Shown: piece by piece, positions 1 through 4,190 of the stretch
Position numbering within the stretch: the first letter of the stretch is position 1
How the letters are laid out: the number at the start of each line of letters is the position of its first letter
Assembly: GCA_030691665.1 (NCBI GenBank)
Contig: JAUYDU010000415.1
Location: 1 to 8,576, forward strand
Direction of reading: 5' to 3'
DNA length: 8,576 nucleotides
Source of the DNA: Chloroflexota bacterium
Lineage (GTDB): Bacteria > Chloroflexota > Dehalococcoidia > SM23-28-2
The notes under the pieces: model-generated
The model's database searches: none
Seen by the model: only the letters and a program-made list of their open reading frames with translations
What the model was told of the DNA's origin: nothing
Position numbers and translations under genes: made by a program

Positions 1-198
1 ACGGCCATTGACGAAGGGCTGGGCTGCTGCTTCGTCGGGGCCTACCGCGATGACGAGGTGTCACGCATTCTGGGGCTGCCGGCCTGGGTGCGGCCTGTGG
101 GGATCATCCCCGTGGGTCACCCCGCCGAGGGGCCGGCCCGCCTCTCCCGCATCCCCCTGCGCGACGTCGTCCACGAAGAGCGATGGAGCGGAGACTAG
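1..198 (+). CDS. Nitroreductase family protein, C-terminal end (5' truncated by window)
   Basis: Reading from base 1 in frame 1 gives 65 residues ending at TAG (196-198). The start lies outside the window. The visible part has the C-terminal hallmarks of the FMN-dependent nitroreductase fold: a GLGCCFVGAY-type segment (residues 7-16), an acidic patch before ILGLP, a hydrophobic strand RPVGIIPVGHP (about 37-47), and a closing R-x-PL-x-x-VVHEERW. In this family the Gly-Leu-Gly segment lies near the flavin, and members use NAD(P)H to reduce nitro compounds, quinones or related substrates. Subfamily and substrate cannot be set because the N-terminal flavin-binding part is missing. The gene converges on the polyprenyl synthase gene, with 76 bases between the stop codons and a hairpin in that gap. 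An F420-linked or other specialised nitroreductase is not excluded. The family call is confident; the function is not. Confidence 0.85.
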   Translation, partial: TAIDEGLGCCFVGAYRDDEVSRILGLPAWVRPVGIIPVGHPAEGPARLSRIPLRDVVHEERWSGD

Positions 199-210
199 AG
201 TTTGGAACTA

Positions 211-262
211 AGAACCAAGGCCCAGAACGGGTCCAGGTTCTAGGGTCTGGGTTCTTGGTTCT
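211..262. terminator. Imperfect inverted repeat between convergent genes; candidate bidirectional terminator
   Basis: AGAACCAAG (211-219) pairs with CTTGGTTCT (254-262), and CCCAGA (221-226) pairs with TCTGGG (246-251). One base (220) faces two (252-253), and the loop is 19 nt. The element fills most of the gap between the nitroreductase stop (198) and the polyprenyl synthase stop (275, opposite strand), where a two-way terminator would be expected. Neither side has a clear T-run, so it is not a textbook intrinsic terminator. The repeated AGAAC/GTTCT words inside it also suggest a dispersed repeat. Confidence 0.5.
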
Positions 263-274
263 GTCCTGCAGCCC

Positions 275-1306
275 CTAGAACTCCCGCTCCAGCAGGAACT
301 CTGCGGCCTCCCGCAGCTCGCAGTAGGCGCCGGGATCGATGCTGGTCGCCGCAACCTCGGCCAGGGCCTGGTCGAGGTGCTCCCGGGCCAGCGCCTGGCA
401 GTGTTGGCGGGCTCCCAGGCCGTCCAGGATCGCCATCACCCGGCCCACGTCGGCGTCAGCCAGCGTCTCCTGGGCGTGCAGCCGCAGCAGGGAATCCCGC
501 GTCTCCCCATCGGCTGTGGTCAGAGCATACACCAGCGGCAGCGACTTCTTCCGGCGGCGGATGTCGGCGGCAGCAGGCTTGCCGGTGGCTTCCTCCCTGC
601 CCCAGATCCCCAGCATGTCGTCGCGGATCTGGAAGGCCATCCCCAGCAGGCGGCCGCAGCGAGCGAAGCGCTCCCCCAGAGCCTGGTCGTCGCCGCCCAC
701 CAGCGCCCCCAGGTGGAGGGCCGCCGCGAACAGGGCTCCGGTCTTCCTGGCGATCATCTCCAGGTAGGCTTCCAGGCCGACCTGGCTCTCTTCCTCGAAG
801 CCGATGTCCAGGCACTGCCCCTCGATCATCGCCAGGCAGCCCTCGTCCAGGATGCGGCCGGCCCGCACGACCCTGGCTGGCTCGACGCCGCCATCGCTCA
901 GCCGCAGGAGGGTGAGCCGGGCCAGGGCCAGCAGGCTATCGCCGGCGTTGATCGCCTGGGGCTGCCCCCACAGGCTCCACACCGTCGGCCGATGGCGCCG
1001 CTCGCGGTCGCCGTCCTGGATGTCGTCATGCACCAGGGAGAAGTTGTGCACCAACTCGACCGCCGCCGCCGCCGGCAGGGCCGCTCGCCAGTCGCCGCCC
1101 GCTGCCTGGCAGGCCCACAGGCAGAGGCTGGAGCGCAGGCCCTTGCCGCCGGCCTGGGTCAGGGGGCGGCCCTCGGCGTCCTCCCAGCCCAGGTGATAGC
1201 GCATCATCCGGTAAAGGAGGGGCGCCCCGACCTGTCGTGGCAGGGCCGTTCGCAGGAAGGCGTCCAGGTCGTCCCGATAGCGGACGAGGACGGACGGAAG
1301 CTCCAA
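275..1306 (-). CDS. Polyprenyl diphosphate synthase (trans-prenyltransferase, GGPP-synthase-like)
   Basis: This 343-residue protein belongs to the isoprenoid synthase family that joins isopentenyl diphosphate to allylic diphosphates in the cytoplasm, feeding carotenoid, quinone or membrane-lipid pathways. Visible motifs are a GGK-x-x-R substrate site (53-58), a perfect first Asp-rich motif DDIQD followed by RR (94-98, 103-104), KTG (188-190), and a second Asp-rich region FQIRDDMLGIWG (225-236) followed by TGKP and a KK pair. The fifth position of the second motif is Gly, not Asp; the DDLLGIWG form is, from memory, usual in a subgroup found in Actinobacteria and Chloroflexota. Phe89, five residues before the first motif, is the position that limits chains to C20 in archaeal GGPP synthases, so a C20 product is inferred. 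The start is TTG (1306-1304), one base after the yjbQ stop, with GGGGAG four bases upstream. No other start keeps the expected N-terminus, so translational coupling to yjbQ is likely. Confidence 0.9.
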   Translation of the reverse strand: MELPSVLVRYRDDLDAFLRTALPRQVGAPLLYRMMRYHLGWEDAEGRPLTQAGGKGLRSSLCLWACQAAGGDWRAALPAAAAVELVHNFSLVHDDIQDGDRERRHRPTVWSLWGQPQAINAGDSLLALARLTLLRLSDGGVEPARVVRAGRILDEGCLAMIEGQCLDIGFEEESQVGLEAYLEMIARKTGALFAAALHLGALVGGDDQALGERFARCGRLLGMAFQIRDDMLGIWGREEATGKPAAADIRRRKKSLPLVYALTTADGETRDSLLRLHAQETLADADVGRVMAILDGLGARQHCQALAREHLDQALAEVAATSIDPGAYCELREAAEFLLEREF

Positions 1307-1307
1307 C

Positions 1308-1748
1308 CTACTCCCCTACCAGTTGGACTACTACCTCCCGCTCTCGCCCCCGGTCCAGCTCCACCAGGAACAGGCGCTGCCACTGGCCCAGCAGCAGATC
1401 GCCGCCCACGATGGGCACCGCCTCGCTCGCCCCCAGCAGGAGCTGCTGGCAGTGGGAGTGGCCGTTGGGCGAGTCGTCGTGCTGGTTGGCGCCGTTGTGG
1501 GCGGAGTCGTTGTGGTTGTAGTAGGCGTGAGCGGGAGCCACCTTTGTCAGGAACTGCTCCATGTCCCGCAGCAGCATGGGCTCGTTCTCGTTGATGCGGA
1601 TGGCGGCGGTGGTATGGCGGGAGAAGACGATGGCGAAGCCGTTCTCGATAGCCGAGGCCTTGGCGATGTCCACGATCTGATCGGTGATGTCCACGAACTG
1701 TGGCCCCGTATTGGTGCGCACCCTGAAGGTGCGGGTCAAGCACTTCAT
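1308..1748 (-). CDS. yjbQ: YjbQ / UPF0047 family protein (annotated as secondary thiamine-phosphate synthase)
   Basis: The protein has 146 residues, close to the usual length for this small single-domain family. Family hallmarks are SRHTTAAIRINENE (43-56), NGHSHCQQLLLG (95-106), the G-x-L-x-LG-x-WQ segment near 115-123, and a closing E-x-D-x-G-x-x-R-x-V-V strand. Members form compact trimers with conserved His residues. A weak thiamine-phosphate synthase activity in the E. coli homologue gave the common annotation, but the physiological role is unsettled. The segment from residue 74 to 99 holds six His residues (74, 79, 84, 90, 97, 99) and is rich in Asn and Asp, consistent with a metal or phosphate site. 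The ATG at 1748-1746 has GGAGG (1761-1757) eight bases upstream. It is the first gene of a leftward operon with the polyprenyl synthase. A candidate promoter and a leader hairpin lie upstream. Confidence 0.9.
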   Translation of the reverse strand: MKCLTRTFRVRTNTGPQFVDITDQIVDIAKASAIENGFAIVFSRHTTAAIRINENEPMLLRDMEQFLTKVAPAHAYYNHNDSAHNGANQHDDSPNGHSHCQQLLLGASEAVPIVGGDLLLGQWQRLFLVELDRGREREVVVQLVGE

Positions 1749-1801
1749 CGCCCTTTCCTCCGCCTAGTGGTGGCTATCGCGCCTGCCCGGGCCGAGTGTC
1801 G

Positions 1802-1828
1802 GCCGACCTGTCGGCCCCGACAGGCGGC
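1802..1828. repeat. Perfect 8-bp palindrome with outer stem in the yjbQ leader
   Basis: CCTGTCGG (1807-1814) and CCGACAGG (1817-1824) form a perfect inverted repeat with a 2-nt centre. GCCG (1802-1805) and CGGC (1825-1828) extend the stem across one unpaired A. If the leftward promoter at 1841-1869 is real, this lies just inside the yjbQ transcript as a stable leader hairpin. Otherwise it is an operator-like dyad. Confidence 0.6.
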
Positions 1829-1840
1829 TCCACCCTAAGG

Positions 1841-1869
1841 ATTGTGCACCATCAGAGCGAAAGTGTCGA
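1841..1869 (-). promoter_or_regulatory. Candidate sigma-70 promoter for the yjbQ operon
   Basis: On the minus strand, TCGACA (1869-1864, one mismatch to TTGACA) is followed after 17 bases by CACAAT (1846-1841, four of six matches to TATAAT). This predicts a start near 1834 and a leader of about 85 bases before the yjbQ ATG. The spacing is ideal but the -10 is only fair. Confidence 0.4.
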
Positions 1870-1873
1870 TGCC

Positions 1874-1890
1874 TCGCCCAATCGGGGCGA
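1874..1890. promoter_or_regulatory. Short dyad containing the AATCGGGGC motif, between the divergent promoters
   Basis: TCGCCC (1874-1879) and GGGCGA (1885-1890) form a 6-bp inverted repeat around five bases, followed by TTTTCT. It begins five bases from the -35 of the leftward promoter and ends 50 bases before the -35 of the rightward one. The same AATCGGGGC word occurs upstream of the second solute-binding gene (3989-3997), which suggests an operator more than a terminator, since no rightward gene ends here. Confidence 0.35.
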
Positions 1891-1940
1891 TTTTCTCTCC
1901 CCGGCAAAATCTTCCGCCAGCGCTGATAGCTCCCCCTTTG

Positions 1941-1969
1941 TTGACAGAACCATCCTTAGCGGCTATAAG
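1941..1969 (+). promoter_or_regulatory. Strong sigma-70 promoter for the first solute-binding protein gene
   Basis: A perfect -35 TTGACA (1941-1946) is followed after exactly 17 bases by TATAAG (1964-1969, five of six matches to the consensus -10). The predicted start is near 1976, giving a leader of about 67 bases before the ATG at 2043. This is the best promoter in the window and suggests strong constitutive or repressor-controlled expression. Confidence 0.8.
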
Positions 1970-2008
1970 AAACTTATCGATAGATATGCTGGTGTCCCGG
2001 CCAGAACA

Positions 2009-2042
2009 GAGCCTGCCCTGAGCAAAGCGAAGGGAGCCTGCC
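2009..2042 (+). repeat. Small repeat-like palindrome flanked by 9-bp direct repeats, carrying the ribosome binding site
   Basis: CCCTGAGC (2016-2023), AAA, then GCGAAGGG (2027-2034) form a palindrome with two mismatched positions, of the CCCTGAGC/GCGAAGGG type often dispersed in Chloroflexota drafts. It is bracketed by an exact direct repeat GAGCCTGCC (2009-2017 and 2034-2042). The second copy ends immediately before the ATG at 2043. The Shine-Dalgarno GGGAG (2032-2036, six bases before ATG) uses the right arm of the palindrome, so folding would partly hide it. Confidence 0.55.
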
Positions 2043-3704
2043 ATGCTGGAACATGATAGCTACTGGGCTCGCGCCTTGTCTCGGCGCCTGTCACGGCGGG
2101 TGGCCCTCAAAGCGGGAGCGATAGCGGCTCTGGGGGCCGCCAGCCTGGCCTTGGTGGGCTGCGAGGGAGGAGGGAAGACCGGGCCAGCGGGAACCAGCAC
2201 CCCCCAGGCGGGCCAGCCCAAGTACGGCAGCACGCTCGTTCAGGGCCGGGCCGTCGATCCCGTGGGCCTCGATCCCCACACCGACCTCGCCAGCATGGAC
2301 ATCTTCGTCAAGATGTACAGCAACCTCTATTTCCTCACCCCCGGCCGCCAGGCGCAAATGAACCTGGCCGAGAGCATGGAGATGCCGGACCGTCAGACCT
2401 TCATCTTCGCTCTCAGGCAAGGGGCCAAGTTCCACGATATCGACCCCGTCAACGGCCGCGAGATCACCTCCGAGGACGTCCGCTACAGCTTCACCCGCCG
2501 CGGCACCGACATCCTGTCCATTGACAAGCGGTTCTGGACGCTCATCCAGCGCGGGATGGAGACCCCCGACCCTTACACCTTCAAGGTGACCCTTGGTCAG
2601 CCCTTCGTACCCGCCTTCATCGAGATGGGCAATCCCACCTGGTGCGTCGTCCCCCAGGAGGCGGTGAAGAGGTTCGACACCCTTAAGCAGAACGCTATCG
2701 GCAGCGGCCCCTACATGCTCCAGCGCTTCGTGCGGGCCGAGAGCGTGGAGATGATCAAGAACCCCAACTTCTTCCTCCCCGGCCGTCCCTACCTGGACGG
2801 CTACAAGTACGTGGTCATCCCCAGCAACGATACCTTGCTCGCCGCCTTCAAGTCGGGCCAGCACGACGTCAGCGGGGCAGGCCTGGATGCCCTCAGGGTG
2901 AAGGACTTGCAGGCGAACAAGGACGTCACCGTATTCAAGACCCCCAACTTCTTCTATCCCGTCCTGGTGCTCAACCTCAACCGGCCTCCCTTCAAGGACA
3001 TCAAGGTGCGAGAGGCCATCGACCTGGCCATCGACCGCCAGGAGCTGATCGACAAGATCGCCTTCGGCGAGGGGAACTTCAACGGCCCTATCCAGTGGGG
3101 CCACACCTTCTGGGCCTTGCCCCAGGACGAGCTGAGGGCCTTTTTCAGGCACGACGCCGACCGCGCCCGCCAGCTCCTGGCCGAGGCGGGCCACGAGGGC
3201 GGCTTCTCCGTGACCCTCAAGACGGCCAATGTCTCCGGCTTCTGGGCCGACACCGTCACCCTTATCGCCCAGCAACTGGGTCGGGTAGGCATCAACGTCG
3301 ACCTTCAGTTCATGGAGCTGGGCACCTGGCTGGCCACGGTGGCCTTCCCCGGCAACTTCGATATGGGCTTCGCCGTCCAGCTCCCCTACGACGAGCCCGA
3401 CCGTCCCCTGACCTTCTATCACTCCCTGGGCGTCACCGGCGGCGGCAACACCGCCGGGGTTCTCACCAAGGACATCGATCAGCTCATCGAGAAGCAGCGA
3501 GTGACCTTCGACGAGAACGAGCGCCAGAAGATCATCCAGGATGCGCAGCGCCTGATCATCCAGCAGCACGGTCCCCACATGCCCCTGTTCAGCAGCTACA
3601 TGTACGCCGCCTTCTGGAACCGCGTGAAGGGCTGGTGGCCTCCCGACGAGGCGGGCACCTACGCCAATATCTTCAACTGGGACCTCTGGCTGGACAAGGC
3701 CTAG
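2043..3704 (+). CDS. ABC transporter family 5 substrate-binding lipoprotein (first copy)
   Basis: This 553-residue protein belongs to the SBP_bac_5 family (DppA/OppA class), which captures peptides, opines, nickel chelates or similar ligands outside the membrane and delivers them to ABC permeases. The N-terminus carries a twin-arginine motif (SRRVALK, 17-23), a hydrophobic stretch, and the lipobox LVGC with Cys40, followed by a Gly-rich linker. This predicts Tat export and lipid anchoring. The mature part has the family pattern: DPVGLDPH, an ITSEDVRYSF segment (the usual T-A-x-D-V-x-x-S motif), GSGPYML, NPNFF, VREAIDLAIDRQELID, and a C-terminal WNRVKGWWP region. The start at 2043 is supported by GGGAG six bases upstream and by alignment with the paralogue's N-terminus. 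It has its own strong promoter and is followed by 486 gene-free bases, so it may be transcribed alone. The ligand is not predictable. The family call is secure. Confidence 0.95.
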   Translation: MLEHDSYWARALSRRLSRRVALKAGAIAALGAASLALVGCEGGGKTGPAGTSTPQAGQPKYGSTLVQGRAVDPVGLDPHTDLASMDIFVKMYSNLYFLTPGRQAQMNLAESMEMPDRQTFIFALRQGAKFHDIDPVNGREITSEDVRYSFTRRGTDILSIDKRFWTLIQRGMETPDPYTFKVTLGQPFVPAFIEMGNPTWCVVPQEAVKRFDTLKQNAIGSGPYMLQRFVRAESVEMIKNPNFFLPGRPYLDGYKYVVIPSNDTLLAAFKSGQHDVSGAGLDALRVKDLQANKDVTVFKTPNFFYPVLVLNLNRPPFKDIKVREAIDLAIDRQELIDKIAFGEGNFNGPIQWGHTFWALPQDELRAFFRHDADRARQLLAEAGHEGGFSVTLKTANVSGFWADTVTLIAQQLGRVGINVDLQFMELGTWLATVAFPGNFDMGFAVQLPYDEPDRPLTFYHSLGVTGGGNTAGVLTKDIDQLIEKQRVTFDENERQKIIQDAQRLIIQQHGPHMPLFSSYMYAAFWNRVKGWWPPDEAGTYANIFNWDLWLDKA

Positions 3705-3720
3705 CGGCAGCAGGCAGGTT

Positions 3721-3735
3721 CCCGCCGAAGGCGGG
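3721..3735 (+). terminator. Hairpin after the first binding-protein gene; candidate terminator
   Basis: CCCGCC (3721-3726), loop GAA, GGCGGG (3730-3735) form a perfect 6-bp GC stem starting 17 bases after the TAG at 3704. No T-run follows, so termination, if any, would be Rho-type or the hairpin would mainly protect the 3' end. The GGCGG arm could also pair with CCGCC at 3760-3764. Confidence 0.4.
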
Positions 3736-3772
3736 GCCGCCGTAGGCAAGGCTGGGGCTCCGCCTTATGGCC

Positions 3773-3788
3773 ATTAGTGAATTAGTGA
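3773..3788. repeat. Two perfect tandem copies of ATTAGTGA
   Basis: ATTAGTGA occurs at 3773-3780 and again at 3781-3788 with no gap. The word is AT-rich against a GC-rich background. It could be a remnant of a dispersed repeat or a pair of binding half-sites; nothing else identifies it. Confidence 0.5.
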
Positions 3789-3801
3789 CGCTGAGCGCGG
3801 A

Positions 3802-3859
3802 GTAGCGGAGGCCTTCAGGCCTCCATGACTTGGGGTGGAAGCCTAAAGGCTTCCGCTAC
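3802..3859. repeat. Double-hairpin (REPIN-like) repeat unit
   Basis: Two perfect 8-bp palindromes stand side by side: GGAGGCCT (3807-3814) with AGGCCTCC (3817-3824), and GGAAGCCT (3837-3844) with AGGCTTCC (3847-3854), joined by a 12-base linker. The outer ends GTAGC (3802-3806) and GCTAC (3855-3859) also pair, closing a three-way junction. The two stems differ at one pair but keep perfect complementarity. This is the architecture of a REPIN or small non-autonomous palindromic element. Similar GGAGGCCT/AGGCCTCC units are, from memory, dispersed in Chloroflexota drafts. Confidence 0.65.
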
Positions 3860-3923
3860 ATTGCGCTGTGCCGGGCTTGAGACCTTATTCTCTTAATGAC
3901 CATCAGATCCCGACGGTGATTCT

Positions 3924-3945
3924 GCGAGGGTCTAAAGACCCTCGC
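3924..3945. repeat. Perfect 10-bp palindrome with the same TCTAAAGA-type core
   Basis: GCGAGGGTCT (3924-3933) and AGACCCTCGC (3936-3945) are perfectly complementary around AA. The stem sequence differs from the 3807-3854 palindromes but has the same organisation: a purine-rich left arm, a CT/AG apex and a two-base AA centre. It is probably a member of the same palindrome family. No T-run follows, and it is more than 200 bases from the upstream gene. Confidence 0.6.
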
Positions 3946-3988
3946 CTTCGAAGTCGTTACCATGTCGGCTTATTTTGTCAAAGGCCAT

Positions 3989-4033
3989 AATCGGGGCGGC
4001 TTGGACGGAAGCTGCCCCGATTCATCGGGGCAG
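3989..4033 (+). promoter_or_regulatory. Three ATCGGGGC motifs able to form two mutually exclusive hairpins
   Basis: CTGCCCCGAT (4012-4021) and ATCGGGGCAG (4024-4033) form a perfect 10-bp palindrome around TC. The same left arm, read as GCCCCGATT (4014-4022), also pairs perfectly over nine bases with AATCGGGGC at 3989-3997. The two foldings exclude each other. The motif recurs in the other binding-protein upstream region (1880-1888). The element lies about 85 bases upstream of the promoter at 4119, so a clustered operator is as likely as an RNA switch. Confidence 0.4.
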
Positions 4034-4118
4034 AGATGAACTGAATTGTTGACCACCTTCAGGCGAGGGTTCAGAAAAAGCCCACCGACCGCGGACCAGT
4101 TACCCTAGGGGTCTGCCA

Positions 4119-4148
4119 TTGACAGGGCAGACGCCGTGGGGCTATATG
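4119..4148 (+). promoter_or_regulatory. Candidate sigma-70 promoter for the second binding protein and permease genes
   Basis: A perfect TTGACA (4119-4124) is followed after 18 bases by TATATG (4143-4148, four of six matches to TATAAT). The predicted start is near 4155, leaving about 36 bases before the ATG at 4191. The TTG at 4119 could be mistaken for an upstream start codon of the following gene; here it reads better as part of the -35 box. Confidence 0.55.
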
Positions 4149-4179
4149 GGTGGTAGGACGGCCATGTTGGGGAGATGGC

Positions 4180-4185
4180 AGGAGG
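4180..4185 (+). promoter_or_regulatory. Ribosome binding site fixing the start at 4191
   Basis: AGGAGG (4180-4185) lies five bases before the ATG at 4191. The in-frame alternatives upstream (TTG 4119, ATG 4146, ATG 4164) have no comparable site, and 4191 gives an N-terminus aligned with the first binding protein. Confidence 0.8.
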
Positions 4186-4190
4186 GGGCT

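Larger units (their letters stand above)
1749..2042. other. Divergent intergenic region between yjbQ and the first solute-binding protein
   Basis: This 294-base gap separates two divergently transcribed genes and is AT-richer in its right half than the flanking genes. From left to right it holds the yjbQ ribosome binding site, a perfect palindrome (1802-1828), a candidate leftward promoter (1841-1869), a short dyad with the AATCGGGGC motif (1874-1890), a strong rightward promoter (1941-1969), and a repeat-like palindrome carrying the ribosome binding site of the next gene (2009-2042). Short open frames here (86 and 69 codons) lack any family signature and cross these elements, so I do not call genes. 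Confidence 0.8.
3705..4190. other. Palindrome-rich intergenic region between the two binding-protein genes
   Basis: No convincing gene lies in this 486-base stretch. It holds, in order, a hairpin just after the upstream stop (3721-3735), a tandem 8-bp repeat (3773-3788), a paired palindrome unit (3802-3859), a 10-bp perfect palindrome (3924-3945), a set of AATCGGGGC motifs with alternative pairings (3989-4033), and a promoter and ribosome binding site for the next gene (4119-4148, 4180-4185). I saw no tRNA-like cloverleaf. The AT-richer parts (about 3880-3990 and 4030-4080) stand out from the flanking coding sequence. Confidence 0.8.

Noticed and set aside
377..1594. A 405-codon plus-strand frame across the polyprenyl synthase and yjbQ genes
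   Set aside because: Its translation is Gln/Pro/Ala/Gly-rich with no motif, while the minus strand shows complete prenyltransferase and YjbQ signatures with proper ribosome binding sites.
1796..2056. Short open frames (86 codons plus, 69 codons minus) in the divergent intergenic region
   Set aside because: They cross promoter and palindrome elements, and one contains the ALSKAKG peptide typical of a translated dispersed repeat. There are no family features.
2091..3749. A 552-codon open frame on the minus strand opposite the first binding-protein gene
   Set aside because: It mirrors the codon structure of a GC-rich gene, has a low-complexity Gly/Val/Leu/Glu-rich translation without family motifs, and covers a gene with unmistakable family 5 motifs.
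3953..3981. Minus-strand TTGACA (3981-3976) as a promoter
   Set aside because: No acceptable -10 lies at 16 to 18 bases, and no minus-strand gene lies downstream within the intergenic region.
3705..4118. A CRISPR array, tRNA or structured riboswitch in the palindrome-rich gap
   Set aside because: The palindromes are not regularly spaced identical repeats, no cloverleaf or CCA end is seen, and I recognise no known riboswitch core. They are better described as palindromic repeats and motifs.
4119..4190. A 24-codon N-terminal extension of the second binding protein from TTG at 4119
   Set aside because: The TTG is the start of a perfect -35 box, the extension lacks a ribosome binding site, and it would push the twin-arginine signal away from the N-terminus. 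The ATG at 4191 has AGGAGG and aligns with the paralogue.
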